Source of the DNA: Enterobacter cloacae subsp. cloacae ATCC 13047
GTDB taxonomy: Bacteria; Pseudomonadota; Gammaproteobacteria; Enterobacterales; Enterobacteriaceae
Length of the DNA stretch: 64,000 nucleotides
Direction of reading: 5' to 3'
NCBI RefSeq assembly: GCF_000025565.1
Contig: NC_014121.1
Coordinates: 4,984,216-5,048,215 of the forward strand
This document shows positions 38,357-49,078 of this stretch, in pieces. The number at the start of each line of letters is the position of its first letter. Within the stretch, counting starts at the first letter, position 1. The position numbers were made by a program, and so were the translations under genes. The notes beneath the pieces were generated by a model, which was not told where the DNA came from, made no database searches, and saw nothing but the letters and a program-made list of their open reading frames with translations.

Positions 38357-40399
38357 TCAGCCTTTGATCCCGTAATGCTCAAGCATCGCATCCAGCTGCG
38401 GCTCGCGGCCACGGAAGCGTTTGAACAGCTCCATCGGCTCTTCTGAGCCGCCGCGGGTCAGGATGTTATCGAGGAACGACTGACCGGTTTCACGGTTGAA
38501 AATCCCCTCTTCTTCAAAGCGAGAGAAAGCATCCGCCGCCAGGACATCGGCCCACAGGTAGCTGTAATAACCTGCCGCATAGCCGCCCGCGAAGATGTGG
38601 CTGAACGCGTGCGGGAAGCGACCCCAGGTTGGCCCTGGAATAACCGCGACCTGCTTTTTAATCTCAGCCAGGGTTTCGAGGATTTTTGCCCCCTGCTCCG
38701 GGCTAAACTCGGCGTGCAGGCGGAAGTCGAACAGGCCGAACTCCAGCTGGCGCAGAATAAACATTGCCGCCTGGTAGTTCTTGGCTGCCAGCATTTTATC
38801 CAGCAGTTCTTTCGGCAGCGGTTCGCCGGTTTCGTAGTGGCCGGAGATAAACGCCAGTGCGTCCGGCTCCCAGCACCAGTTTTCCATAAACTGACTCGGC
38901 AGCTCGACCGCATCCCACGGCACACCGCTAATACCGGCCACGCCTGCGGTTTCGATGCGGGTCAGCATATGGTGCAGACCGTGACCGAACTCATGGAACA
39001 GGGTGATCACTTCGTCGTGGGTGAACAGCGCCGGCTTGCCGTTGACCGGGCGGTTGAAGTTACAGGTCAGGTAAGCGACCGGCTTCTGCAGGGAACCGTC
39101 GGCTTTACGCATCTGGCCGACGCAGTCATCCATCCACGCCCCGCCGCGCTTGTTCTCACGCGCGTAGAGATCGAGGTAGAAGCTGCCGCGCAGTTCGTTT
39201 TTCTCGTCATACAATTCGAAGAAGCGCACGTCCGGATGCCAGACGTCGATATCAGTACGCTCTTTGGCGGTAATGCCGTAGATGCGTTTCACCACTTCGA
39301 ACAGGCCGTTAACGGCTTTGTTTTCCGGGAAGTACGGGCGCAGCTGCTCGTCGCTGATGCTGTAGAGATGCTGCTTCTGTTTTTCGCTGTAATACGCGAT
39401 GTCCCACGGCTGCAGCTCATCCACGCCGAACTCCGCTTTGGCGAAGGCGCGCAGCTGGGCCAGCTCTTTTTCACCCTGAGGACGGGCGCGTTTCGCCAGA
39501 TCGGTCAGGAAATCGAGCACCTGCTGCGGGTTCTCGGCCATTTTGGTGGCGAGGGATTTGTCCGCGTAGCTGTCAAAGCCCAGCAGCTGTGCCAGCTCGT
39601 GACGCAGGGCGAGGATTTCTGCCATCACCGGGCTGTTATCCCACTTACCGGCATTCGGCCCCTGATCGGAGGCGCGGGTGCTGTAGGCGCGGTACATCTC
39701 TTCACGCAATGCCTGGTTGTCGCAGTAGGTCATCACCGGCAGATAGCTTGGGATATCCAGCGTTAACAGGAAACCTTCCTGCTCTTTCGCTTCGGCCTGG
39801 GCTTTTGCCGCCGCCAGTGCGCTTTCCGGCATACCCGCCAGCTCTGCTTCGTCGGTAATCAGCTTCGTCCAGCCCATGGTGGCGTCGAGCACGTTGTTGC
39901 TGTACTGGTTACCCAGCTCAGACAGGCGCGCCGCGATTTCGCCGTAGCGAACCTGCTTCTCTTTTGGCAGGCCAATCCCGGAAAGCTCGAAATCACGCAG
40001 GGCGTTATCGACGGATTTTTTCTGCGCGGTGTTCAGTTCAGCATAGTGGTCGCCGTCGCGCAGATCGCGATACGCCTTGTAGAGCCCTTCGTGCTGGCCG
40101 ACCCAGGTGCTGTACTCGGAGAGCAGCGGCAGGGTTTGTTCGTAGGCTTCACGCAACTCCGGGCTGTTTTTTACCGAGTTGAGGTGGCTTACCGGGGAGA
40201 AGATACGCCCCAGCACGTCATCCACTTCGGCCAGCGGCTGACACAGATTTTCCCAGGTGTAAGGCCCGCCCTGCGCGACCACGCTTTCTACCGCCGCGCG
40301 GCAGTTGTCCAGCGCTTGCGTAACGGCTGGAACCACATGCTCAGGGAGGATTTTAGAAAACGGTGGCAACGAAAAAGGCGTCAGTAATGGATTGGTCAT
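38357..40399 (-). CDS. prlC: PrlC oligopeptidase A
   Basis: 680-residue M3-family zinc metallopeptidase that degrades short peptides, including cleaved signal peptides. The start at 40399 ([17 protein letters not shown]) matches E. coli. The zinc motif HExxH is present in [14 protein letters not shown], with the third ligand Glu downstream in the [11 protein letters not shown] segment. Cytoplasmic, no signal. Divergent from rlmJ. Intact. Confidence 0.97.
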   Translation of the reverse strand: MTNPLLTPFSLPPFSKILPEHVVPAVTQALDNCRAAVESVVAQGGPYTWENLCQPLAEVDDVLGRIFSPVSHLNSVKNSPELREAYEQTLPLLSEYSTWVGQHEGLYKAYRDLRDGDHYAELNTAQKKSVDNALRDFELSGIGLPKEKQVRYGEIAARLSELGNQYSNNVLDATMGWTKLITDEAELAGMPESALAAAKAQAEAKEQEGFLLTLDIPSYLPVMTYCDNQALREEMYRAYSTRASDQGPNAGKWDNSPVMAEILALRHELAQLLGFDSYADKSLATKMAENPQQVLDFLTDLAKRARPQGEKELAQLRAFAKAEFGVDELQPWDIAYYSEKQKQHLYSISDEQLRPYFPENKAVNGLFEVVKRIYGITAKERTDIDVWHPDVRFFELYDEKNELRGSFYLDLYARENKRGGAWMDDCVGQMRKADGSLQKPVAYLTCNFNRPVNGKPALFTHDEVITLFHEFGHGLHHMLTRIETAGVAGISGVPWDAVELPSQFMENWCWEPDALAFISGHYETGEPLPKELLDKMLAAKNYQAAMFILRQLEFGLFDFRLHAEFSPEQGAKILETLAEIKKQVAVIPGPTWGRFPHAFSHIFAGGYAAGYYSYLWADVLAADAFSRFEEEGIFNRETGQSFLDNILTRGGSEEPMELFKRFRGREPQLDAMLEHYGIKG

Positions 40400-40556
40400 A
40401 AACGCTGTCCTGTTGAATTTGATGAATGAAGCGCGCATCCGGCGCTGTGCATATGGTTCAGTAATGGGGTTAAGTGTAGAGGATTTCAATGCCGGGCGTT
40501 GCGCTTTCGCGGCCGTGGAAACTTTTCTGTATACTGTGGCGATACGCTCTATTTTT

Positions 40557-40587
40557 GCCCGATGGCGCTACGCTTATCGGGCCTACG
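40557..40587. repeat. REP unit between prlC and rlmJ
   Basis: GCCCGATGGCGCTACGCTTATCGGGC-type palindrome in the 213-bp divergent region, 25 bp upstream of the rlmJ start, so it lies in the rlmJ 5' leader or promoter, an unusual place for a REP. Confidence 0.8.
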
Positions 40588-40612
40588 TTGACTACCCGGA
40601 ACACATTCATCC

Positions 40613-41455
40613 ATGCTCAGTTATCGCCACAGCTTTCACGCAGGCAACCACGCCGACGTCCTCAAACACACCGTTCAGAGCCTGATCATCGAATCACTCA
40701 AAGAGAAAGAGAAGCCGTTTCTTTATCTGGACACCCACGCGGGCGCGGGCCGCTATCAGCTGAGCGGCGAACACGCCGAGCGTACCGGTGAATATCTGGA
40801 AGGGATCGCCCGTATCTGGCAGCAGGACGATCTGCCTACCGAACTGGAACCGTACATTGGAGTGGTGAATCATTTCAACCGCAACGGCCAGCTGCGCTAC
40901 TACCCGGGCTCGCCATTGATTGCCCGTCAGCTGCTGCGTGAGCAGGACAGCCTGCAGTTGACCGAGTTGCACCCAAGCGATTTCCCGTTGCTGCGTTCTG
41001 AGTTCCAGAAAGACAGCCGCGCCCGCGTGGACAAAGCCGATGGCTACCTGCAGCTGAAAGCCAAACTGCCGCCGGTCTCCCGTCGCGGCCTGGTGCTGAT
41101 CGACCCGCCATACGAAATCAAAACCGACTATCAGGCGGTGGTCACCGGCATTAACGAAGGTTACAAACGTTTTGCGACAGGCACCTACGCCCTGTGGTAC
41201 CCGGTGGTCCTGCGCGCGCAGATCAAGCGCATGATCAAAGACCTGGAAGCGACCGGCATCCGCAAAATCTTGCAGATTGAGCTGGCCGTCCGTCCGGACA
41301 GCGACCAGCGCGGCATGACCGCCTCCGGCATGATTGTCATTAACCCGCCATGGAAGCTCGAAGCGCAGATGAACAACGTTCTGCCATGGCTGCATAAAAC
41401 GCTGGTACCTGCCGGGACAGGTCACGCCACCGTCAGCTGGATCGTGCCAGAGTAA
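40613..41455 (+). CDS. rlmJ: RlmJ 23S rRNA m6A2030 methyltransferase
   Basis: 280 residues (MLSYRHSFHAGNHADVLKH). The SAM motif region LDTHAGAGRYQL and the catalytic DPPYEIK (D/N-PP-Y/F) in LVLIDPPYEIKTDY are present. Methylates N6 of A2030 in 23S rRNA. 71 bp upstream of gor, same strand. Confidence 0.97.
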   Translation: MLSYRHSFHAGNHADVLKHTVQSLIIESLKEKEKPFLYLDTHAGAGRYQLSGEHAERTGEYLEGIARIWQQDDLPTELEPYIGVVNHFNRNGQLRYYPGSPLIARQLLREQDSLQLTELHPSDFPLLRSEFQKDSRARVDKADGYLQLKAKLPPVSRRGLVLIDPPYEIKTDYQAVVTGINEGYKRFATGTYALWYPVVLRAQIKRMIKDLEATGIRKILQIELAVRPDSDQRGMTASGMIVINPPWKLEAQMNNVLPWLHKTLVPAGTGHATVSWIVPE

Positions 41456-41526
41456 TCGCAGCCATCGGTGGAAACTATTGATTTCAGGTATACAATCGCG
41501 GCAATTCACGATTAAGGATAAAAGCT

Positions 41527-42879
41527 ATGACTAAGCATTATGACTACATCGCAATCGGCGGCGGTAGCGGCGGCATCGCCTCCATCAACCGTGCGGCCAT
41601 GTATGGCCAGAAGTGTGCGCTGATTGAAGCCAAAGCGCTGGGCGGCACCTGCGTCAACGTGGGTTGTGTACCGAAAAAGGTGATGTGGCATGCGGCGCAA
41701 ATCCGTGAAGCCATCCATATGTATGGCCCGGATTACGGCTTTGACACCACCATCAACCACTTCGACTGGGAGAAGCTGATCGCCAGCCGTACCGCCTACA
41801 TCGACCGCATTCACACTTCGTACGATAACGTGCTGGGTAAGAACAACGTAGATGTGATCCACGGCTTCGCCCGCTTTGTGGACGCGAAAACGATCGAAGT
41901 GAACGGGGAGACGATCACTGCCGATCATATCCTGATCGCTACCGGCGGCCGTCCGAGCCACCCGAACATCCCGGGTGCCGAATACGGCATCGACTCCGAC
42001 GGTTTCTTCGTGCTGCCAGCCCTGCCAGAGCGCGTTGCGGTGGTGGGCGCGGGTTATATCGCGGTCGAACTGGCCGGTGTGATTAACGGTCTGGGCGCTG
42101 AAGCGCACCTGTTCGTGCGTAAACATGCGCCGCTGCGCAGCTTTGATCCGCTGATCGTCGACACCTTAGTAGAAGTGATGAACACCGAAGGTCCAACCCT
42201 GCATACCAACGCCGTGCCAAAAGCGGTGATTAAAAATGCAGACGGCAGCCTGACCCTGGAGCTGGAAGATGGTCGCAGCCAGACCGTCGACTGCCTGATC
42301 TGGGCGATTGGCCGTGAACCGGCGAATGACAACTTCAACCTGGCCGTAACCGGCGTGAAAACCGATGAAAAAGGCTATATCGTCGTCGATAAATTCCAGA
42401 ACACCAGCGTGCCGGGCATTTACGCGGTGGGCGATAACACCGGTGCCGTTGAACTGACCCCGGTGGCCGTTGCGGCGGGGCGTCGCCTTTCCGAGCGTCT
42501 GTTCAACAACAAGCCGGACGAGCACCTGGATTACAGCAACATCCCGACCGTGGTCTTCAGCCACCCGCCTATCGGCACCGTCGGTTTAACCGAGCCGCAG
42601 GCGCGCGAGCAGTATGGCGACGATCAGGTGAAAGTGTATAAATCTGCGTTTACCGCAATGTATACCGCCGTCACCTCGCACCGTCAGCCGTGCCGCATGA
42701 AGCTGGTCTGCGTGGGCCCGGAAGAGAAGATTGTCGGTATCCACGGCATTGGCTTTGGCATGGATGAGATCCTGCAGGGCTTTGCAGTGGCGCTGAAGAT
42801 GGGCGCGACGAAGAAAGACTTCGATAACACCGTGGCGATCCACCCGACCGCGGCCGAAGAGTTTGTGACTATGCGCTAG
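41527..42879 (+). CDS. gor: Glutathione reductase
   Basis: 450-residue cytoplasmic flavoenzyme; reduces GSSG with NADPH. FAD motif [12 protein letters not shown], redox disulphide [18 protein letters not shown]-binding motif [13 protein letters not shown], second FAD motif YAVGDNTG, and the catalytic His in [10 protein letters not shown] at the C-terminus. A good ribosome binding site (AAGGAT) lies 8 bases upstream. Followed by a terminator. Confidence 0.98.
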   Translation: MTKHYDYIAIGGGSGGIASINRAAMYGQKCALIEAKALGGTCVNVGCVPKKVMWHAAQIREAIHMYGPDYGFDTTINHFDWEKLIASRTAYIDRIHTSYDNVLGKNNVDVIHGFARFVDAKTIEVNGETITADHILIATGGRPSHPNIPGAEYGIDSDGFFVLPALPERVAVVGAGYIAVELAGVINGLGAEAHLFVRKHAPLRSFDPLIVDTLVEVMNTEGPTLHTNAVPKAVIKNADGSLTLELEDGRSQTVDCLIWAIGREPANDNFNLAVTGVKTDEKGYIVVDKFQNTSVPGIYAVGDNTGAVELTPVAVAAGRRLSERLFNNKPDEHLDYSNIPTVVFSHPPIGTVGLTEPQAREQYGDDQVKVYKSAFTAMYTAVTSHRQPCRMKLVCVGPEEKIVGIHGIGFGMDEILQGFAVALKMGATKKDFDNTVAIHPTAAEEFVTMR

Positions 42880-42885
42880 TGCTGA

Positions 42886-42914
42886 TGCCCCTCCACTGAG
42901 GGGCATTCTTTTTT
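42886..42914 (+). terminator. Terminator after gor
   Basis: TGCCCCTC-CACT-GAGGGGCA stem followed by TTCTTTTTT, 7 bp after the gor stop. Confidence 0.92.
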
Positions 42915-43062
42915 ACATTCACAAATCGTTGCAAAACGAATGCTCCGAAAAGAGTGATCTACCGCACATATTCCTCCCCATCTACCGAAGCGAATGTCTA
43001 CGCTTATAAGACGCCCGGATAAACCTGTCTTCAAGAACACCTAACCGGAGGTCCTTATCATT

Positions 43063-44712
43063 ATGTTCAACCAGAAACTACAGGCTAACGAGAACATCGC
43101 GTTCGAGATCGCAGAAGAGCTGCGCTACGAGACCGATCCCTGCGAGTTGAAACTGGATGAGATGATTGAGGCGGAGCCGGAGCCAGAAATGATCGAGGGG
43201 CTACCCGCCTCTGATGCCCTGACCCCCGCTGACCGTTACCTTGAGCTGTTCGAACATGTGCAGTCAACAAGGCTGTTTGCGGATAGCAAAACCTTTCCCG
43301 ACTGCGCGCCGAAGATGGATCCGCTGGATATTTTGATCCGCTATCGTAAGGTGCGACGCCACCGGGATTTCGACCTGCGCCAGTTCGTGGAGAATCACTT
43401 CTGGCTGCCCGAGACCTATAGCACGGAGTATGTGTCCGACCCGGGGCTGTCGCTTAAAGAGCATATCGACAGCCTGTGGCCCGTGCTGACGCGCGAGCCG
43501 CAGGACCATATCCCCTGGTCTTCCCTGCTGGCCCTGCCGCAGGCCTATATCGTCCCCGGCGGACGATTCAGCGAGACCTACTACTGGGATTCCTACTTCT
43601 CGATGCTGGGGCTGGCCGAGAGCGGCCGTAACGATCTGCTGAAGTGCATGGCGGATAACTTCGCGTGGCTGATCGAGCGTTACGGCCATATCCCGAACGG
43701 CAACCGAACCTACTACCTCAGCCGCTCCCAGCCGCCGGTCTTTGCCCTGATGGTGGAGCTGTTTGAAGAGGACGGGGTGCGCGGTGCGAAGCGCTACCTT
43801 GAGCACCTCAAAATGGAGCACGCCTTCTGGATGGACGGCGCGGAGTCGCTACTGCTGAATCAGGCCTATCGCAGCGCGGTGCGTATGCCGGATGGCTCAT
43901 TGCTGAACCGCTACTGGGATGACCGTGACACTCCGCGCGACGAATCGTGGATTGAGGACGTGGAGACGGCCCGCCATTCCGGTCGACCACCCAATGAGGT
44001 GTATCGCGATCTGCGTGCAGGGGCGGCCTCCGGCTGGGATTACTCCTCCCGCTGGCTGCGCGAACCGGGCCGACTGGCCAGCATTCGCACCACGCAGTTT
44101 ATCCCTATCGACCTGAACGCCTTCCTGTTCAAGCTGGAAAGCGCTATCGCCAATATCTCGGCGTCGAAAGGAGATAAGGAGACGGCTGACCTGTTCCGCC
44201 AGAAAGCCAGCGATCGCCGGGCAGCGGTGAACCGCTACCTGTGGGATGAAGAGAATGGCTGCTACCGCGATTACGACTGGCGTCGGGAAAATATGGCGCT
44301 GTTCTCTGCGGCGAGCATTGTGCCGCTGTATGTCGGAATGGCGACCCATGAGCAGGCAGAACGCTTGTCTGATGCGGTTAAATCACGTCTGCTCACCCCG
44401 GGCGGTATCCTGGCGACCGAGTACGAAACCGGCGAGCAGTGGGATAAACCCAATGGCTGGGCACCGCTGCAGTGGATGGCCATTCAGGGCTTCAAGCAGT
44501 ACGGCAACGACTCACTGGGCGATGAGATCGCCTGGAGCTGGCTGCATACGGTGAATCATTTTTATAAGACTCACCATAAGCTGATTGAGAAGTATCACAT
44601 CGCCAGCAGTACCCCACGCGAAGGGGGCGGCGGTGAGTATCCATTGCAGGATGGCTTTGGCTGGACGAATGGCGTGGTGCGGCGGTTGATTGGGTTGTAT
44701 GGGGAGCCTTGA
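43063..44712 (+). CDS. treF: TreF cytoplasmic trehalase
   Basis: 549-residue GH37 alpha,alpha-trehalase. Both family signatures are present: [15 protein letters not shown] and [13 protein letters not shown]. There is no signal peptide, which separates it from periplasmic TreA. Hydrolyses internal trehalose under high osmolarity in E. coli (RpoS control there). It follows gor by 183 bp here; the E. coli ars/gad/mdt genes between them are absent. Confidence 0.97.
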   Translation: MFNQKLQANENIAFEIAEELRYETDPCELKLDEMIEAEPEPEMIEGLPASDALTPADRYLELFEHVQSTRLFADSKTFPDCAPKMDPLDILIRYRKVRRHRDFDLRQFVENHFWLPETYSTEYVSDPGLSLKEHIDSLWPVLTREPQDHIPWSSLLALPQAYIVPGGRFSETYYWDSYFSMLGLAESGRNDLLKCMADNFAWLIERYGHIPNGNRTYYLSRSQPPVFALMVELFEEDGVRGAKRYLEHLKMEHAFWMDGAESLLLNQAYRSAVRMPDGSLLNRYWDDRDTPRDESWIEDVETARHSGRPPNEVYRDLRAGAASGWDYSSRWLREPGRLASIRTTQFIPIDLNAFLFKLESAIANISASKGDKETADLFRQKASDRRAAVNRYLWDEENGCYRDYDWRRENMALFSAASIVPLYVGMATHEQAERLSDAVKSRLLTPGGILATEYETGEQWDKPNGWAPLQWMAIQGFKQYGNDSLGDEIAWSWLHTVNHFYKTHHKLIEKYHIASSTPREGGGGEYPLQDGFGWTNGVVRRLIGLYGEP

Positions 44713-44717
44713 GTGGG

Positions 44718-44763
44718 GTGCGGTCTGGTGCCCTCACCCCGCCCTCTCCCACAGGGAGAGGGC
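44718..44763. repeat. Dispersed hairpin repeat, copy 1 (treF / HEPN-type gene junction)
   Basis: GCCCTCTCCC-ACA-GGGAGAGGGC is a perfect stem, preceded by GGTGCGGTCTGGTGCCCTCA. A near-identical unit lies at 56779-56825. It sits between convergent genes, so it probably acts as a two-way terminator. Confidence 0.85.
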
Positions 44764-44770
44764 GTTACGA

Positions 44771-46360
44771 TCAGCGGATCACCTCATAAATGGCAGACTG
44801 AATAGCCTGCCATTTTTTCGTGCTGGCATTCGGCTGTGACTCGGCGCGGCGCGTCGCCATATCCAAATCGTGCTGCTGGCGTTTCACCACGGCCGGGACG
44901 GTGCAAAACGCTTTTAGGTACTGTTTACGCAGGGATGTCAGCGATTCGCCATTCGCCATGGCATGGGTGAGCGTATTGATAAACCGGCGGCACGGCTTCT
45001 CTTCCACCATGTGCTGTCGGTAGCGCAACATCAGCTCCAGCACGTCGTCATGGTTGGATGACATCGCCTCTTCCGTCCATGAGAGCTTCCAGTCCATTCC
45101 ACCCTGCAAAAAGAGCTGCGCAATGCGGGTGTCGTTGCGGTTGATGGCCGAGCGGAAATTATTTTCGTCCCAGGTAATGCCCATGCGCGTCAGCGTCTCC
45201 CGCGAAGAGGGCGTTTCCCGCATCTCCTGCGGCGCAGGCGTTTCGGTGGCGGCCACTGCAGTCTCTGCTGGCGCGCTGCTGGTCACCAGCCAGAATCCTC
45301 CCACAACAATCGCAATGACCATCACGCCCACTGCGCCCCATAACACGCCGGAGATGAGCTGCTCGCGTTGTTCTGGCGTGCGCGGGGCGCGCTGGGTCGG
45401 TTTTTCTATGGTGTCACGTACCTCAAATAAATCCCCGCCGGTGACCCGATCCCTTTTCTGTGCTTTTTCCCAGAAAGCGTGCAGTTCGCTGGCATCCACC
45501 GCCATTATCCCGGCCGGGTTGACGCGGGTTCGCCCCTCTTCAAACGCACGCTGAACGGGCCGGGTGATTTGGGTGTAGTAGTTGTCGAGTAGCTGGATTT
45601 GCGCCGAGGTTAACGCTTTCTGAACGGTAAGGTTGTTGCGGATCTGGCGGATGTCATCAAGGAAGGTTTGCAGCGTTTTGCGCGGCTCCACCAGCAGCGT
45701 CAGCATGGACGGATCGCTGAACAGCGACGCGTAGTAGCGGCTGTACTCTTTTTTATCCACCAGCATCTGGGCCAGCTCGCTGAACATCATGCCGCTTAGC
45801 ACATCGTTGATGTCGCCAAGCTTCAGCCAGCGCCGCACGCGGTCAGCGTTAAACAGGGTCTTCAGATGGTTGTTCAGACGGACCTGATCGGGCCACGCCT
45901 GCTGGATAAGCCCTTTAATCATCAGTTCAATTGCACGCACCTGCTTGTGCGCCTGCTGCTGTTCAAGATCGCTGCCCGGCGCCAGCTCGGTACTGTAGGT
46001 GAGAAGAGGCTGTTGCAGACGAAGATGTTCCAGCGCGGTGACAAACCGCATTGCCGCAATAAGCTGATTTTCACTGACATCCTGCCCGCTTTCATACTGC
46101 GGTACGCGCTGCTGCAACAGGCGCAGTTGCAGGGTAAATTCTGACATCTCGGCATCGTTCAGGTTGAGCTTCTTCGCCACGGCCCCCCATCCGCCCAGGC
46201 CTAAACGGGCGCTATCCAGCTGCTCCAGAAACCAGCGTGGATCTTTTCCCTCAGAAACATGTACATTCAGGAGAAGCAATATTTCCACAGAGGCCTGACG
46301 AATGACCGCCAGACAGTGTTCAAACTGTTCGCGGTTATGGTGTGATGTGCTGAGCGTCAT
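44771..46360 (-). CDS. Membrane protein resembling the STY4199-family HEPN-domain proteins
   Basis: 529 residues. The N-terminal ~280 residues are helical, with RQIRNNLTVQ (238-247) resembling the HEPN motif RNxxxH but without the His. One membrane helix at about 337-360 (ISGVLWGAVGVMVIAIVVGG) follows. The C-terminal domain includes an ankyrin-like pair (FRSAINRNDTRIAQLFLQGG, HDDVLELMLRYRQ). The whole looks like what is annotated as STY4199 family in Salmonella, which I recall with moderate confidence. No function is known to me. The helix orientation puts the N-terminal domain in the cytoplasm (inference). Single gene between treF and an acetyltransferase. Confidence 0.6.
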   Translation of the reverse strand: MTLSTSHHNREQFEHCLAVIRQASVEILLLLNVHVSEGKDPRWFLEQLDSARLGLGGWGAVAKKLNLNDAEMSEFTLQLRLLQQRVPQYESGQDVSENQLIAAMRFVTALEHLRLQQPLLTYSTELAPGSDLEQQQAHKQVRAIELMIKGLIQQAWPDQVRLNNHLKTLFNADRVRRWLKLGDINDVLSGMMFSELAQMLVDKKEYSRYYASLFSDPSMLTLLVEPRKTLQTFLDDIRQIRNNLTVQKALTSAQIQLLDNYYTQITRPVQRAFEEGRTRVNPAGIMAVDASELHAFWEKAQKRDRVTGGDLFEVRDTIEKPTQRAPRTPEQREQLISGVLWGAVGVMVIAIVVGGFWLVTSSAPAETAVAATETPAPQEMRETPSSRETLTRMGITWDENNFRSAINRNDTRIAQLFLQGGMDWKLSWTEEAMSSNHDDVLELMLRYRQHMVEEKPCRRFINTLTHAMANGESLTSLRKQYLKAFCTVPAVVKRQQHDLDMATRRAESQPNASTKKWQAIQSAIYEVIR

Positions 46361-46508
46361 TGTTTTCCTTAAAAGACCACGAAGACATCCAAAAGGGGCC
46401 CGGAACGGCCGTTTTTCTTTTTATTTATACGCGCTTAACCATACCTGACTTTCTGTTGAAATAAAGTGACAGTCCTAAAATCATTTATATTGTTTCAGGA
46501 GAATCTGA

Positions 46509-47048
46509 ATGCCTCAGCTAACCACCTCGCGTCTTATCTGCTCGCCGTTACAGGAAGATGACTGGCCCTTTTTTCTGGCGCTACAGCAAGACCCGGATGT
46601 GATGCGCTTTGTCGCACAGGATCGCACTGTGGCGGACATCCGTGAGGCCTTCGACTCCCGACTGACGCCATGGACGCCCGGCTGCATGCACTGGCTCTGC
46701 CTCGTGGTTCGCGATAACGCCAGCCAGACTCCGCTGGGGGTGACCGGCTATCAACACCACGAAGCGGATTGCGCCGAAGTCGGTTTCCTTTTCGCCCCCG
46801 CGGCCCAGGGAAAAGGCTACGGCTTTGAATCCCTGCAGGCACTCTGTGATTATGCCTTCCACCAGGGGGGGATCCGCCGCCTCACCGCCACCGTCACGGC
46901 AGGGAATATCGCCTCCCGGCGTCTGCTGGAAAAAGCCCGCTTCCGGCTGGAGGGTGAGCTGCGTGAGAGCTATTACCTTGGCGGCCGCTGGCATAATGAC
47001 TGGCTATTCGGTTTATTACAGCGCGACTATCTGGAAAATATCAGCTGA
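46509..47048 (+). CDS. GNAT-family N-acetyltransferase (RimJ/RimL type)
   Basis: 179 residues. An acetyltransferase fold with the acetyl-CoA loop in AEVGFLFAPAAQGKGYGFES (Q/RxxGxG/A) and the C-terminal NIASRRLLEKARFRLEGELRESYYLGGRWHND split pattern typical of RimJ/RimL-like enzymes (key residues N, R, L, E, G, F). The substrate cannot be told from sequence. Stands alone; an AGGAG site lies 6 bases upstream of the ATG. Confidence 0.88.
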   Translation: MPQLTTSRLICSPLQEDDWPFFLALQQDPDVMRFVAQDRTVADIREAFDSRLTPWTPGCMHWLCLVVRDNASQTPLGVTGYQHHEADCAEVGFLFAPAAQGKGYGFESLQALCDYAFHQGGIRRLTATVTAGNIASRRLLEKARFRLEGELRESYYLGGRWHNDWLFGLLQRDYLENIS

Positions 47049-47119
47049 GCAACGGCCATTTGGCGGATATGTCTCGTGCCGTATTTCCTCTACAGTAGTG
47101 TCTGAAAGAGGAAAATACC

Positions 47120-47446
47120 ATGTTGAAGCTATCTTCTGCTGCCGTTGAATTAATTAAAAAACAGCAAGGGCTGTCTCTGGAAAAATACCGTGATGAGCAC
47201 GGTACTGAGGTTATTGGGTATGGTCACGTTATTCAGCAATGGGAGAAGTTCCATGGTCTTATTACCGTTGCTGAAGCAGAGCGCTTGTTAGATAACGATA
47301 TTCAGATTTATGAGACGTTAATTCAGGAAAATATCGCCCAGCCATTAACGCAACACCAGCACGATGCGCTGGTGTTGTTAATGTTCAGTTTTAGTGACAC
47401 ACCGTGTCCGATAAACGCCATCGCTCAGGCGGTGAGCCGGGTATAG
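47120..47446 (+). CDS. Truncated lysozyme-like protein (GH24) lacking catalytic Glu
   Basis: 108 residues. The N-terminus follows the phage-lysozyme pattern KxxEGxxLxxYxDxxGxxTIGYGH, but reads KKQQGLSLEKYRDEHGTEVIGYGH split at these sites: Q16 replaces the catalytic Glu, D25 is kept, and V31 replaces the Thr. The C-terminal third is missing (families are about 150 residues), and the frame runs into yhjB on the other strand with 22 bp overlap. No signal peptide. Likely inactive as a lysozyme; either decaying prophage remains or reused as a sugar-binding protein. Confidence 0.72.
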   Translation: MLKLSSAAVELIKKQQGLSLEKYRDEHGTEVIGYGHVIQQWEKFHGLITVAEAERLLDNDIQIYETLIQENIAQPLTQHQHDALVLLMFSFSDTPCPINAIAQAVSRV

Positions 47447-48027
47447 CACATTGCCGCCTGCGTGCGATTTTTTACATCCAGCCGCCGGAAAAGTGACTCC
47501 AGATGGGCCTTTACCGTTGCCGCACTGATATTGAGCGTGCGACCAATCTCTTTATTCGACTCCCCGGCGGCCAGTAACTTGAGTACTTCACGCTGGCGCT
47601 CGCTTAAGGATAACAATGCCTGGTGTGACGCCTGCTGCGCAAGCCATTCGCCGGGAAAACAGACCATCCCCCGGGAGACCGAATCCAGCACTGCGGCAAA
47701 CCGCTCGGGACTGGCATTGCGGGGAATAATCGCCTTCACGTTGCGCTGAAACATCTGTTCAGCCCATCGGGTCTCTTTTTTCGTCAGCACCATCACGACA
47801 CGTATCGCAGGGAAACGCGTGATAATGTCTTTCAGAAAGCTGATGCCCTCATTCTGAATTAATGCGCCGTCAATCATGACGATAGCGGATGGCGACGCGG
47901 ACAACTGCGCCCATAATTCATCTGCCTGACGGGTTCCTGTCATATTTATTTCAGGAATTAACGTCTGCAAACTGTTTATCGCTCCATGAATAAATATCGA
48001 CTGCCTGTCAAACATGATTACTCGCAT
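47425..48027 (-). CDS. yhjB: YhjB LuxR-type response-regulator-like protein
   Basis: 200 residues from the ATG at 48027 (MRVIMFDRQSIFIHGAINSL), aligning with E. coli YhjB. The receiver-like domain keeps one Asp in IVMIDGALI, but the acidic pair is weak, so it may not be phosphorylated. The LuxR helix-turn-helix is clear: LSERQREVLKLLAAGES, then NKEIGRTLNISAATVKAHLE. Target unknown. It overlaps the end of the lysozyme-like gene tail to tail. Confidence 0.9.
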   Translation of the reverse strand: MRVIMFDRQSIFIHGAINSLQTLIPEINMTGTRQADELWAQLSASPSAIVMIDGALIQNEGISFLKDIITRFPAIRVVMVLTKKETRWAEQMFQRNVKAIIPRNASPERFAAVLDSVSRGMVCFPGEWLAQQASHQALLSLSERQREVLKLLAAGESNKEIGRTLNISAATVKAHLESLFRRLDVKNRTQAAMCYTRLTA

Positions 48028-48200
48028 CGTTTTTCTCCCTCTGAGAATAGCGAGGGGGGATTGTATAGAGGCGTTATTTGAGAAAAAACTCAATGAACGG
48101 AGAGGTTACAAATTCATCGCCGTTCTTTATATCTGCCCGTATCTGGACACATCTCTTTTAAGGATTTCCTTAAGAGGTTCCGTCCCCTTAAGGAGGCGTA

Positions 48201-48959
48201 TTACAGGAACATCCCACCAGACACTTCAATACGTTGCGCATTCATCCAGCCCAGTTTGTCGCTGAGCAGCGCGGCGATGGCATCACCAATATCATCCGGC
48301 AGGCCAACACGCCCCAGCGCAGTTTGCGAAGCCAGCAACTGATTAAGCTGCGCGTCATCGCGTACGCGTCCGCCGCCAAAATCGGTTTCAATTGCCCCCG
48401 GCGCGATGATATTGACGGAGATCCCGCGTGCGCCCAGCTCTTTGGCCTGATAGCGGGTCAGTACTTCCATCGCCCCTTTCATGGCCGCATAGGTCGCGGA
48501 GCCTGGCTGTGTAAAACGCGCCAGCCCGCTGGAGACGTTGAGGATCCGTCCGCCATCTTTCAGCAACGGCAGCAGGCGCTGGGTCAGGAAAAACGGCCCT
48601 TTTAAATGTACATTCATTACCTCATCGAACTGCGCTTCTGTCGTCTCGGTATAGGGGGCGTATAAACCCGTTCCGGCATTGTTCAATAAATAATCAAAGG
48701 TATCACGCTGCCAGACGGTTCGGAGGGTTTCCTGCAACTGTTGAGCAAAATGTTCGAAACGGGTGATATCTCCGACGTTAAGCTGTAATGCCGCCGCGTT
48801 TACCCCTTTTCCCTGAATTTCTTGCACAACATCCAGCGCATCCTGCTGATTGTGATGATAAGTCAGGACAATACCTGTTCCCTCTGCTGCAAGCTTCAGG
48901 GCCGCGTTTTTACCCAAACCACGGCTACCACCGGTCACTAAAGCGATACGTTCAGTCAT
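48201..48959 (-). CDS. SDR-family oxidoreductase
   Basis: 252 residues from the ATG at 48959 (MTERIALVTGGSRGLGKN). NAD(P)-binding TGGSRGLG, NNAG in LLNNAGTGLYAP, catalytic Ser (NVSSG), and YxxxK (YAAMKGAM), all of the classical SDR type. Substrate unknown. It diverges from the LysR gene yhjC, which probably regulates it; the intergenic region is 119 bp. Confidence 0.92.
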   Translation of the reverse strand: MTERIALVTGGSRGLGKNAALKLAAEGTGIVLTYHHNQQDALDVVQEIQGKGVNAAALQLNVGDITRFEHFAQQLQETLRTVWQRDTFDYLLNNAGTGLYAPYTETTEAQFDEVMNVHLKGPFFLTQRLLPLLKDGGRILNVSSGLARFTQPGSATYAAMKGAMEVLTRYQAKELGARGISVNIIAPGAIETDFGGGRVRDDAQLNQLLASQTALGRVGLPDDIGDAIAALLSDKLGWMNAQRIEVSGGMFL

Positions 48960-49078
48960 AAGAAACCTCATTTCGGTTGTCAGGGAGATTGAGAAAGAGC
49001 TTATTAGCTGATAGAAGATCAATAAAGATGTGACAGAACGCTTCACTGTTTCATTTACAACAACAATGAGCGCTACCG

